64,000 nucleotides of DNA. Origin: Thalassia testudinum. Taxonomy: Eukaryota > Streptophyta > Magnoliopsida > Alismatales > Hydrocharitaceae. The translations under genes were made by a program, and so were the position numbers. The stretch is from contig JAZHRO010000063.1 of NCBI GenBank assembly GCA_037157565.1, positions 13,436,001-13,500,000 of the forward strand. The letters run 5' to 3'. The notes beneath the pieces were generated by a model. The model ran no database searches. It was given only the letters and a program-made list of their open reading frames with translations, and had not been told where the DNA came from. This document shows, one piece after another, positions 33,916 through 45,444 of this stretch; position 1 is the first letter of the stretch, and each line of letters opens with the position of its first letter.

Positions 33916-35711
33916 TGAAGTAAACATATTTATATTACATAAAATGTCTATTTATGCATGTTCTTAAGCATAGAATTGCATTACATACTATAAATATTGC
34001 ATAGCATGCATCATCTTGCATTTAGATTAGTTTGAATAAAATAGAGGTTAATTGTCTCCTTTTATGGTCAAGGACAGGGCGACCTTTTATCGGTGCCTCG
34101 GATCGAAGATCTAACCGTATGGATCTGATCAGGGCAACGATTGGAGTTCAATGACTCCAAGATCTCCCTAATGGGATATCCATAGCATCAGATAGAGATT
34201 GAGGAACCTTAGAAGATCAAGGGCCAAGATGGTGTTAATCTACACTTCAAACAACAAATCCGACCGCACGGATGGATTGGGATCGACGATCGCAACCTAA
34301 TGGTGTGAAAATTGACTCAATCCAATACCCGTGGCACCATCTACATCACCTAGAAGATGGACGACCAAGATGGCACCACGTGGCACCATCTCAACCGCCC
34401 AACTGGCTGCACACAACCGATGAAACCCTTAGCGCCAACGCCTCTCTGCCTTTGGATCAAGATCCAACGGCTGAGATTGGATCTCGGACTAGTACCTTCA
34501 TCATTAGAAGCCAAAGAAGAAGCAGTCTTGACCGTTGGATCTCAATCCAATGGTCCAAATCTCGTGCCACCCAAACACTTCGCTCGCCAATCCATGCATG
34601 CAGCGTAGTGGATAAAGCGCTCGGCCACCTCAAGACATGGGTTCGAAATCACGAGGCACTTCAATTAGGCGTGGATGAGCGGGTGCTATCGACCGCACGA
34701 TGGAGATCGGGCGGCCGTGCGTGCCCAATCGGTTGGATGCTCCATCTGACGCGATGAGGAAACATGCCATCGCACACGATAAGGGGCATGGTTGAGGCAG
34801 GCGAGGATGCGCTCTCAACCGTTCAATCTCAAGATCAAACGGCCGAGATTGAAAGATCGTGGATGAGCGTTGAAGCACGGGGAGGTGGGCGGACGCACGT
34901 GCGCCGCCCACTACGGCCACGTTCAGGCCTTTAGTGATGGATTTATCCATCATTAAACATCCTGAATTAATGATTTTCAACATGTAATGACCAAATTGCC
35001 CTCATTCCTTGCAACTATAAAAGGAGACCCCCTCCATACGAAATTCTCATCCCTTCTTCTCTTCTCCCACCCCTTCCAAAGCTCTAAGATTTTGTCCCAA
35101 ACCTGGGATGCTCCTCTAGAGTAGAAATCTTAATTTTTCCTCCTTCGTCCCCCTTCGTGGAGCATCCTGCGATTTTCCTCTCTCTGCATTCGAGAAGTGG
35201 ATCCCATGACGATGACGACGACGTGATGCTTCATTCCCATTCTTCCCGCTTCATCCTCCTTCTTCCCGCTCCGTTCCCTGTCTTCCAGGCATCGTCCCAT
35301 CCAGCTCATCCTCCAAGCGATCGTCGAGGAGGATATCTCTCTCTCCATTCTTTTTACTGCTTTCTAGTGTAATCATTTCCCACTTTCTAGTCATAATGAG
35401 TAGTGTAATGAATAATTTTTGAAAATGAAATCCATGTTTAGTCTAAATCCCTTTTGCTTTTATTTGTAATATTCTCTCTCTCTCTTCTATTTATTATTTG
35501 TTAAATAAATAGATAGTTTTCAACCAACTATTCTATTTCGTAAAAAATAAAACAAATACGTATTTTTAATCAAACTTCCGTCTCCTTGAGTTCTACCCGA
35601 GATTTCTATTCCGGTATAAATTTTATTTATTGAAATCGAGTTCTTCGCTATTCAAACTAAGACAGGTTTTCAAAATCGAATCTGATAACGTAGTAGCCTG
35701 TCGTTTCAACA
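33916..35711 (+). repeat. LTR1 of element B
   Basis: 1796 bp, TGAAGTAAAC...TTCAACA. Palindrome at 34369-34390, tRNA-like stretch at 34601-34660 (GTAGTGGATAAAGCGC, GGTTCGAAATC), TATAAAAGG at 35016-35024. Confidence 0.88.
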
Positions 35712-36926
35712 CTTTTATGATGGATATTCATCTCCGAAATAATTCATCAGCTCTGTAAATTCATTTTATTTTTATTTTATTTATATATAATAATAATAAT
35801 TGAATTAGGAAGGAATACTTGGACATTAGGACTTTTCTATCTTAGGAAATATTACATTAGGATCTGAACACAAAGACCCTTCAGGTCTTTGGAATTAATC
35901 GACTCGTGTATCCACTAAAATGTGGATTTATTTTTCGAGTTCTCGCCATATTAATTCTATTGTAATTTAATTAAATAAGTTTGGGTGATAAGTACACGAC
36001 TTATCAACCCACCCTCTGATTTGAGGGAACTTTGAGCCTAAAGCATCTGCACACTTTCTTTTCACTGACTTGTTGTTGGCGGTTTTAACGGAAATTGGGT
36101 AGCTAATGAACCTTTTAGGGTGATATGGCTGGCAAGTTATCATGGGTAACAGCCCATAGGTAGGTTGTCCAGAGCCCAGTCACTGGACCATTCTCTTCTT
36201 GTTGCCTTTAGGTGAATCTTAGACCAGGGAAGCCACCTACTTAAAAAATCAAAAATAAAAGGAGAAAAGAAAAAGAAAACAAAAGCCACACTTTGTCGCA
36301 CGAGTATGGCTGGCAAGTTGTCGGTGGTAACAACACATCGCCCGGTTGTCCAGAACCCAGCTCAAGAAATGCATTGAAAATTTCCAAAACACTTAGAAAG
36401 AAGTGGAGAAGTAGAATAAACCGGGGACATATACACTGGATTCACCCTTGTGTTGACCCCATAAAAATAAAAGTAGGGAGAAAGCTACCGGTTGTAAAGA
36501 TATATCTTTTGGCAGAACTCTCTTTTTAAGGTCACCTAGAGGCGTAGAAACCCGAAGTCCGTTCTAATTGTGGATCAACAAGCCTATCACATTCACAATA
36601 AGATGCTTAGAACTTAGGGTTCTCATCAAATCTTGGGTGAGTTGAATGGTCGTAGAAAACCACTCTTTAACCCTAAATTCAAAAATCCAAAAAAATTAGA
36701 AAAGAAGAAAAAGAGAAAAAGAAATTTTTCTTCGAATAAGGTAAGGGCTTAAGGCAGTCTGCATTTTGGCAAATACACAGGAACTGTTGTGTCTTTGAAA
36801 TTTCAGATCCTAAGTAAACATTTTCTTAATGTTGAAAATAACTTATGCCCAAATAATCCAACCTAATTCTTTTATAAATAGCATGTAGTTTTTGCTAGGG
36901 ACCAGCAAAAGATAGGCATGGCAGTG
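35712..36926 (+). other. Truncated internal region of B (3' noncoding only)
   Basis: Begins with sequence that matches B's complete copy near 41745 and runs to the polypurine tract at LTR2. The primer site, leader and reading frames are missing. Hairpin at 35986-36006; two units with GGCTGGCAAGTT at about 36127 and 36308. Confidence 0.8.
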
Positions 36927-38741
36927 TGATGTAAACATGTTTGTATTACATAAAATGTCTACTTATGCATGTTCTTAACCATAGAATTGCATTACATACC
37001 ATAAATATTGCACAACATGCATCATCTTGCATTTAGACTAGTTTGAATAAAATGGAGGTTAATTGTCTCCTTTAATGGTCAGGGACAAGGTAACTTTTTA
37101 TCGGGGCCTCAGATCGAAGACCCAACCGTACGGATCTGATCAGGGCTACGATTGGAGTTCAACGACTCCAAGATCGCCCTAATCGAATATCCGTAGCATC
37201 AGATAGAGACTGAGGAATCTTAGAAGATCAATAGCCAAGATGGTGTTAATCTGCACTTCAGATGACAAATCCGACTACACGGATGGATTCGAATCAATGA
37301 TCGCAGCCAACGGCGTGAAAATCGACTCAATCCGATACCCGTGGCACCATCTACATCACCCAGAAGAAGGACGGCCAAGATGGCGCCACCAAGCACCATC
37401 TCGGCCACCCAACCGACCACACACAACCGCTGAAGCCCTTAGCGCCAACACCTCTCTGCCGTTGGATCAAGATCGAACGGCTGAGATTAGATCTCGGACC
37501 AGTGCCTTCATCATCAGAAGCTAGAGAAGAAGTAATCCTGACTGTTGGATCTCGATCCAACAGTCCAAATCTCACCCCACGCAAACACTCCGCTTACCAA
37601 TCCATGCACGTAGTGTAGTGGATAAAGCACTCAGCCACCTCAAGATGCGGGTTCGAAACTGCGAGGTGCTTCAATTAGGTGTGGATGAGCAGGTGTTATT
37701 GACTGCACGATGGAGATCGGATGGCCATGCGCACCCAATCGGTTGGACACTCCATCTGACGCGACGAGGAAACGCGCCATCGCACGCGCTGAGGGGCACG
37801 GTTGAGGGAGGCAAGGATGCACTCTCAATCGTTCGATCTCACGATCGAACGATCTAGATTGAGAGATGGTGGATGAGCGTTGAAGCGCGGGGAGCCGAGT
37901 GGGCGCGTGCGCGTCACCCACTACGGCCACGTTCAGGCCTTTAGTGACGGATTTATCCATCACTAAAGGTTTTGAATTAATGATTTTCAACATGTAATGA
38001 CCAAATTGCCCTCACTCCTTGCAACTATAGAAGGAGACCCCCTCCATACGAAATTCTCATCCCTTCTCTTCTCTTACCCCTTCCAAAGCTCTAAAAGCTT
38101 GTTCTAAACCTGGGATGCTCCTCTAGAGTAGAAATCTTAATTTTGCCACCTTCGTCCCCCTTCGTGGAGCATCCAGCGATTATCCTCTCTCTGCATTCAA
38201 GAAGTGGATCCCACGACGACGACGACGTGCTGCTTCGTTCGCGTTCTTCCCTCTTCATCCTCCTTCTTCCCGCTCAGTTCCCCGTCTTCCAGGCGTCGTC
38301 CCATCTGGCTCGTCCTCCAATTGATCATCATGGAGGATATCTCTCTCTCCATTCTTTTTACTACTTTCTAGAATAAATTTACTGCTTTCTAGTGTAATCA
38401 TTTCCCGCTTTCTCGTAGTAATGAGTAGTATAATGAACAATTGTTGATATTGAAATCCACATTTATTCTACATCCCTTTTGTTTTTAATTGTAATATTCT
38501 CTCTCTCTCTCTTCTATTTATTATTTGTTAAATAAATAGATAGTTTTCAACCAGTTATTCTGTTTCGCAACAAATAAAGCAAACGTGTATTTTTAATCAA
38601 ATGTTCGCCTCCCTGAGTTCGACGTGGGATTTCTATTCTGATATAAATTTTATTTGTTGAAACTGAGTTCTTCGCTATTCAAACTATAACGACAGGTTTT
38701 CAAAATCGAATGCGATAGCGTAGTAACCCGTCGTTTCAACA
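36927..38741 (+). repeat. LTR2 of element B
   Basis: 1815 bp, TGATGTAAACATG...TTCAACA. The TATA box is changed to TATAGAAGG (38026-38034). The palindrome at 37379-37400 is decayed. tRNA-like stretch at 37610-37670. Confidence 0.88.
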
Positions 38742-38744
38742 TTT

Positions 38745-38760
38745 TGGCACCTTGCTAGGG
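38745..38760 (+). other. Primer-binding site of element B
   Basis: TGGCACCTTGCTAGGG, three bases after LTR2. It is shorter by one base and more diverged than in A and C. Confidence 0.7.
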
Positions 38761-38843
38761 AGGCGACGCTCTTTGATTTCTTTTGCATTTTCCAACTTAC
38801 AAATCATTTACCTCACTTCTCTCCTTTTTTATTGTGATTGCAG

Positions 38844-38901
38844 GTACTCTTTTGAGATGAGCAAAAGCGGTAGATTGGAGCAAAGTGCTGTTGAAGGTTC
38901 T
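38844..38901 (+). other. Candidate leader exon of element B
   Basis: TGATTGCAG before and TTCT|GTAAGT after. It contains ATG and 15 open codons (38857-38901). Residues SGR.E.SAVE align with the translated exon of A. If spliced to the acceptor at 39896 the frame does not fuse with the following reading frame, so it would act as a short upstream frame. Confidence 0.5.
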
Positions 38902-39896
38902 GTAAGTTTTCCCCCACCTCCCACCCATTAGTTCTCATTCCACCATGTAATAACACAAACACAAATCAACCTAGGTGTTCTTATAAACTCTAGGGTTAGT
39001 TTTGTTTGTTTGTTTGACACCTACACCCACCTCAACCTCCACATTTAAAAAGAAAAATTTAAAAAAAACTCGCAGAGGTACACAACTTTATCTGGTTTTC
39101 AAACTCAACCGGTAAGCCGATCTTTGGAACCAATACACACATCCAAACACATAATTGAGTAGAAATCAGATTAGGTAATCACTTGTGTGCCAAACTAAGT
39201 GGTGCAACAGGACAATTGTTTGAGTTGATTAGGCCGCACCACTTCAATTAAAATCAACTCATCAAGTAGCTATCGCATAGGTTCAACTCTTAGGAATTTA
39301 CCAGGCACTCCACATTCTTTTAAGTTTCAAAGGAAAACATCTTCACCTATGCCTTCAAAACCTAGTGTGCCAACAAAACTTGTTTGAAAATACTTAAAGT
39401 TGAATCCTAAAAGCTACTAAGCAAGATTTAAACCCCAAAATTCACCGCATAAAAAAATAATCTTGCTTGAAAATCACTGGTTGTGCACGCACACACACAT
39501 CAATCAATCATTAAGGGCACAACCCAGATAAATGGCCCATCACATTCCAAAGCACATTCAAACCTAGCCCTAAATAAAATAGAGTAGACAATGGCCTTAA
39601 GGATTCAACTCTCTCTTCAAAGCCCAGAACGAGATTATTTTCGATTAGTCTATTTCTACTGTTCAATCTGATGTCTAGCTAGGGGAGCAGAATCAAACGA
39701 TCACGGCTGAGGGGTACACTAGGAACTAGAGGGGCAAGCCGAAGGAAGAACCTTCTCCCCAGTCCCTCCTTCTAACTGGTTGGATTGAACAGACAGAAGT
39801 AGATCAAATCGTTTCTTTATCTCAAGATGAATTCTGGGAGCCTATAGGTCGTTAGGCAAGCCCACTTAAGGATAGGTTTGATTGATTGTATTGCAG
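38902..39896 (+). other. Candidate leader intron of element B
   Basis: 995 bp from GTAAGT to GTATTGCAG, ending 25 bp before the ATG at 39922. Block similarity with A's leader throughout. Confidence 0.5.
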
Positions 39897-39921
39897 GGCA
39901 CCTTTCTTCCTCCCGCCTATC

Positions 39922-40257
39922 ATGAATCCTTCCACATTTTATATGCATTCCCGCTCTTTCCCTCCTGTTATGAGTTATCCTCAACATGATGATTATCCCG
40001 ACTCGTACTGTAATCAACCATTGGTTAGTTGGGATAACTCGGATTGGGGATACAGTTCCGGACCTCCATGTTTAGGGTCAAACCCTGAACACCATAATTG
40101 TGATTTCTATCCTTCTCAGAGCCATATCGATTATAGATCGCCACCCTTTCATGGACAACCTAATACGATCTACAATCAAGGAGGATACACTGATCCTTAC
40201 CCATCCTCTGATTACACTACATTTAGGTCATCACCACCTTTTGAACAATCCAAATGA
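39922..40257 (+). CDS. Element B Pro/Tyr/Asp-rich reading frame, unknown
   Basis: 112 codons, starting MNPSTFYMHSRSF. It is rich in Pro, Tyr, Ser and Asp, with several short DPYP and SSPP-like motifs and no known domain. The ATG is the first after the leader acceptor. It aligns with element C's two ORF pieces (8485-8284 and 6474-6177). It probably runs on by frameshift into 40254-41165. Function unknown. Confidence 0.5.
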   Translation: MNPSTFYMHSRSFPPVMSYPQHDDYPDSYCNQPLVSWDNSDWGYSSGPPCLGSNPEHHNCDFYPSQSHIDYRSPPFHGQPNTIYNQGGYTDPYPSSDYTTFRSSPPFEQSK

Positions 40258-41165
40258 CCTATTATCTAGAGGGGTATCACGAATCTCAATTTGTTAACTC
40301 CTCTACACTGATCCCAAACCCGCCCAACCCTGAAACAAGTCATTTGGTTCAGGGTAACCAGGTTCAAGATAAGGTTCTGGCTAACTTGAGGAATATCATA
40401 CAATCTTTAAAAGTTTAGCCAATACCTTGCATTGGAAAATTGAAGCCCCTAATTGGGATGATTGATGATTTGAACAAGTATTTGTTGGATTGGCTCTAGG
40501 ATGTTAAGGATAAGAACCCAAATGAGTTTCTACTTGGGAAGTTAGCAAAATTGAGAATGAGATTTGTGGTTTCTTTAGTTCAATCATGGGATGATTCCCA
40601 GGATGAACCCCCTTCAGGAGAGTTTATGTTAGAACACGCTCAGGCACCTGTTGAAGGGGACACACGTTACAAGGCTGACTAGATTGAATTAGAGCAACCA
40701 ATTAAGGGTGATCTGATTTCTTCACCTGAGATCCTTGAATCGGGGTACGAGGAAACGTATGTCTCCATGGATCAGAAAGTGATGGATGATTTTGGGACAT
40801 ACATTAATACGGATTTTGATTTCTTTGATTCTGATGGTGAAGATTCTGTTTGCGAAGTCTCACGTGAGTTTACAGAACATGATTTCTGTGAGATGATTGG
40901 GCCCGAGGAATCTGATAGATCATTTGATAGCCCAATAATTGAGGAAACTGATCTTATTGGGGCTTACATGACGGATCCAAAATCGCATTTTCTGGAGGAT
41001 GCAATCCAATGCCCTGATTATCAGTTACACCCCATTGAATTTACTGATAATTCTATTTTTGAGATAATTAGACCCAAGTCATTTCTGATTCAGCCACATC
41101 TTTTAGACTTGGAAATTTCAGATGGGGTGATTAATATCAGGAGATCTTGGAATTTGACATTTTGA
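40254..41165 (+). pseudogene. Element B acidic reading frame, unknown
   Basis: One frame of about 304 codons with three stops (near 40419, 40500 and 40681). The last 133 codons (40767-41165) are open. Strongly acidic: runs such as FDFFDSDGED and CEVSREFTEHDF. It occupies the position of gag-pol in A but has none of its motifs. Counterpart of C's 4732-5904 frame and probably of F's 50147-50515 frame. Confidence 0.5.
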
Positions 41166-41188
41166 AGGAGGATAGGAGCTAGAAAATT

Positions 41189-41521
41189 TTGATTTGGGAA
41201 GCAAACTCTAGAGGAAGTAAAAGATCGAGTCTAAGGGTTCCAATGAAGCTGAAATCATCAAACCAGGGCCCTTACGGCATTTTTTCTAAGGTTGTCCAAC
41301 CCAAGCACACATTCATTAATTATCCTTTGGAGCTTGATTTCGCTGTAACCCGACTCTTTGGTCTTGGGTTGCATCCTCATAAATCACAGGCCCGACCCCG
41401 CTTGCATACTGATTTTAGGTTTTGGGTAATTTTTATCCAGAACCGTAGATATTCTCGATCATGGGGTATGGGTCTGCACCACAATCTAGTCCACATTTGT
41501 GGACATCTGCTAGCAGGTTAG
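41189..41521 (+). pseudogene. Element B C-terminal frame with shared GMGLHHNLV motif
   Basis: Basic, 110 codons. It ends with RYSRSWGMGLHHNLVHICG, almost the same as a segment in C's frame. An LKALN codon block (about 41600) follows, as in C and F. It is probably the end of the same protein after a frameshift. Confidence 0.45.
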
Positions 41522-42966
41522 AGGTTTCATCTTTTTATTCTGATTCTGACCTGTACCTGTGAATTCTTTATTTCCCTTCCTTGTATAGTGTGCCTAACTG
41601 AAGGCACTAAATTTAACACATATACAGTTTTTCTTTATCTCACAGTGGACCTGTCATTCACGCAATTCAGGTGCTTTCCACTCTATTCCACTCTATTTTA
41701 TGTCTTTTTAATATAATGAGGACATTACATTAGATAGGCATGGGGAGGTAGATATTCATCTCTGAATTAATTCGTTAGCTCCGTAAATTCATTTTATTTT
41801 TCTATTATTTATATATAATAATAATAATAAATTGAATTAGGAAGGAATACTTAGACATTAGGACTATTCAATTAAGGAAATATTACATTAGGATCAGAAC
41901 ACAAAGAGCCTTCAGGTCCTCGGACTTAATCGGCCCGTGTATCCACTGAAATGTGGATTTGCTTTTCAAGTCCTCGCCATCTTAATTCTATTGTTATTTG
42001 ATTAAATAAGTTTGGGTGATAAGTACACGACTTATCAACCCACCCTCTGATTTGAGGGAACTTTGAGCCTAAAGCATCTGCACACTTTCATTTCACTGAC
42101 TTGTTATCGACGGTTTTAATGGAAATTGGGTAGCTAATGAACCTTCTAGGGTGATATGGCTGGCAAGTTATCATTAGTAACAACCCATAGGTAGGTTGTC
42201 CAGAGCCTAGTCACTGGACCATTCTCTTCTTGCTACCTTTAGGTAAATCTTAGACCAGGGAAGCCACCTACTTAAAAAATCAAAAAGAAAAAGAAAAAGA
42301 AAAGGAGAAAAGAAAAAGAAAACAAAAGCTACACTTTGCCACATGAGTATGGCTAGCAAGTTGTCAGTGGTAACAGCTCATCGACCGGTTATCCAAAACG
42401 CAGCTTAAGAAATGCACTGAAAATTCCCAAAACACTTAGGAAGAAGCAGAGAAGTAGAATAAACTGGGAAGATATACACTGGATTCACCCTTGTGTTGAC
42501 CCCATAAAAATGAAAGTAGGCAGAAAGCTACTAGTTGTAAAGATACACCTTTAGGCAAAACTCTCTTTTTAAGGTAATCTAGAGGTGTAGAAACGTAAAG
42601 TCCGTTCTGATTGTCGATCAACGAGTCTATCACATTCACAATAAGATGCTTAGAACTTAGGGTTCTCATCAAATCTTGGGTGAGTTGAATGGCCGTAGAA
42701 AGCCACTCCTTAAAACTAAACTCAAAAATAAAAAAATTAGAAAAGAAGAAAAAGAGAAAAAGAAATTTTTCTTTGAATAAGTCGAGGGTTTGAGGCGATT
42801 CACATTTTGGTAGATACTTGGGCACTGTTGTGTCTTTAAAAGTTCAGATCCTAAGTAAACATTTTCTTAATGTTGAAAATAACTTATGCCCAAATAATCT
42901 AACCAATTCTTTTATAGATAGCATGTAGTTTTAGCTAGGTACTAGCAAAAGTTAGGCATGGGGGTG
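41522..42966 (+). other. 3' noncoding region of element B
   Basis: Internal polypurine tract at 41735-41749, TAA repeat at about 41808-41832, hairpin at 42018-42038, two GGCTGGCAAGTT/GGCTAGCAAGTT units (about 42158 and 42349), a purine-rich run, and the terminal polypurine tract at LTR3. Confidence 0.8.
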
Positions 42967-44784
42967 TGATGTAAACATGTTTATATTACATAAAATGTCC
43001 TTTTATGCATGTTCTTAAGCATAGAATTGTATTACATACCATAAATATTGCACAGCACGCATCATCTTGCAATTAGATTAGTCTGAATAAAATGGAGGTT
43101 AATTGTCTCCTTTTATGGTCAGGGACAAGGTGACTTTTTATTAAGGCCTCGAATCGAAGATCCAACCGTACGGATTTGATCAAGGCGACGATTGGAGTTC
43201 AACGACTCCAAGATCACCCTAATCAAATAACCGTAGCATCAGATAGAGATTGAGGAACCCTAGAAGATAAAGGGTCAAGATGGTGTTAATCCGCACTTTA
43301 GACGACAAATCTGACTGCACGGATGGATTCAGATCGACGATCACAGCCTAACGGCATGAAAATCGACTCAATCCGATACCCGTGGCACCATCTACATCAC
43401 CCAGAAGAAGGACGGCCAAGATGGCACCACGTGGCGCCATCTCGGTCGCCCAACCTGCCACACACAACTGCTGAAGCCCTTAACGCCAACACCTCTCCAC
43501 CGTTGGATCAAAATCCAATAGCTGAGATTGGATCACAAACCGACGCCTTCATCATTAGAAGCCAAAGAAGAAGCAGTCTTGACCATTGGATCTTGATCCA
43601 ACGGGCCAAATCTCGCGCCATGCAAACACTCCGCTCACCAATCCACACGTGCAGCGTAGTGGATAAAGCACTCAGTCGCCTCAAGACGTGGGTTTGAAAT
43701 CGCGAGGTGCTTCAATTAGGCATGAATGAGCGAGCACTATCGACCACACGATGGAGATCGGGTGGTCGTGCATGACCAATCGGTTGGACTCTCCATCTGA
43801 CGCGGCGAGGAAACGCGCCATCACATGCGATGATGTGTGTGGTTGAGGCAAGAGAGGATGAGCTCTCAGCCGTTCAATCTCACAATCGAACAACCGAGAT
43901 TGAGAGATCGTGGACGAGCATTGAAGTGTGGGGAGGCGAGCAGGTGCACGCGCGCCGCCCACTACAGCCACGTTCAGGCCTTTAGTGATGGATTTATCCA
44001 TCACTAAAGGTCCTAAATTAATGATTTTCAACATGTAATGACCAAATTGCCCTCACTCCTTGCAACTATAAAAGGAGACCCCCTCAATGCAAAATACTCA
44101 TCCCTTCTTCTCTTCTCTCACCCCTTCCAAATCTCTAAGAGCTTGTCCCAAACCCAGGATGCTCCTCTAGAGTGGAAATCTTAATTTTTCCACCTTCGTC
44201 CCCCTTCGGGGAGCATCCTGCGGTTGCCCTCTCTCTGCATTTGTGAAGTGGATCCCGCAATGACGATGATGTGCTGCTTCATTCCTGTTCTTCCCGCTTC
44301 GTCCTCCTCCTTCCTGCTCCGTTCCCCGTCTTCCAGGCATCATCCCATCCGGCTCGTCCTCCAAGCGATCGTTGAGGAGGATATCTCTCTCTCCATTCTC
44401 TTTACTGCTTTCTAGAATAAATTTACTGCTTTCTAGTGTAATCATTTCCCGCTTTCTAGTTGTAATGAGTACTGTAATGAAAAATTTTTGATATGAAATC
44501 CATGTTTATTCTACATCCCTTTTGGTTTTATTTATAATATTCTCTCTCTCTCTCTTCTATTTATTATTTGTTAAATAAATAGATAGTTTTCAACCAGCTA
44601 TTCTATTTTGTAACAAATAAAACAAATGCGTATTTTTAATCAAACGTCCGCCTCCCTGAGTTCAACCCAGGATTTCTATTCCAGTTTAAATTTTATTTAT
44701 TGAAATCAAGTTCTTCGCTATTCAAACTACAACGACAGGTTTTCAAAATCAAATCCGATAGCATAGCAACCCGTCGTTTCAACA
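42967..44784 (+). repeat. LTR3 of element B
   Basis: 1818 bp, TGATGTAAACATG...TTCAACA. Palindrome at 43420-43441, tRNA-like stretch at 43651-43708, TATAAAAGG at 44067-44075, (CT)n near 44540. Confidence 0.88.
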
Positions 44785-45444
44785 ATCAACCCTAATCAAG
44801 ATCTGAAGATAAGTGCACTTTGGCAGGAGTAGAATTGATTGGTTAACCTTGAAGGAAGTTCTTGTGTTGCATATATTTTTTGATCGAAAATATTCATTCA
44901 ATTTACTCCTTAAATAGTAGGTACAAATTATGGTGTTGAATCGATATTTGAGTGCAAAAGGTCTGAAAATCTCGAAAACAACTCTTGGATAGCTTGTATA
45001 GGATAACAAATAAGCTAGATACACAGAAAAAGGATGGATGCCGACCTATTATAAATATATAAACAAAATCCGAAGGGGCATGATCATACAGGCATTAATG
45101 CACCAGATCCTCTCAGAGCACTAAAGTTAAGTGTGCTTGGGTGAGAGAAATACTAAGTTGTATGACTTACAGGGAAGTCTTCCTGTTGCGTCCATTTTAT
45201 TTATCGAGAACCATGATCCCATGGGTATGGTAAATATCTATCACTTTGATGGAATGCAATCGATATTCAACTTCAAAAGCATCAAAAGCTCCATAAAAAC
45301 TCTTAAATCTTTGGGATCGAACAACAAAGTAGTGATTAAACCAACAAAAATTCATTGAATCAAATTAAGATCAGAAGATAAGCCTACTTTGGCATGGGTA
45401 GACTAAAATGGGTGACCTCCTGAAAAGTCCTTGTGTTGCATACA
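44785..45444. repeat. Tandem-array fragment between B and F
   Basis: Array continued from 33915. Landmarks near 44858, 45178 and 45428. It contains the empty site corresponding to E1 (45150-45170). It ends at ATACA, the likely duplication at F's left end. Confidence 0.75.

Larger units (their letters stand above)
33916..44784 (+). mobile_element. Element B, non-autonomous Athila-like element with three LTRs
   Basis: Order: LTR1, a short 3' piece of internal region, LTR2, complete internal region, LTR3. Flanking duplication ATCAG (33911-33915) and ATCAA (44785-44789). The uninterrupted site is visible at about 131-155, where the same flanks are joined. One insertion therefore produced the whole, and the middle LTR arose by unequal recombination between copies with loss of most of one internal region. 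The internal region encodes no recognisable gag, protease, RT or integrase. Confidence 0.85.

Noticed and set aside
34272..34757. 161-codon frame, with similar ones at 37240 and 43323
   Set aside because: They fall in U3 of B's LTRs, upstream of the TATA box, and the corresponding frame is not preserved in A or the solo LTR.
38857..38901. Leader exon of B as the spliced N-terminus of the following protein
   Set aside because: The 15 codons end in phase 0, while the frame at 39922 needs a different phase at the 39896 acceptor; in A the corresponding exon has no ATG.
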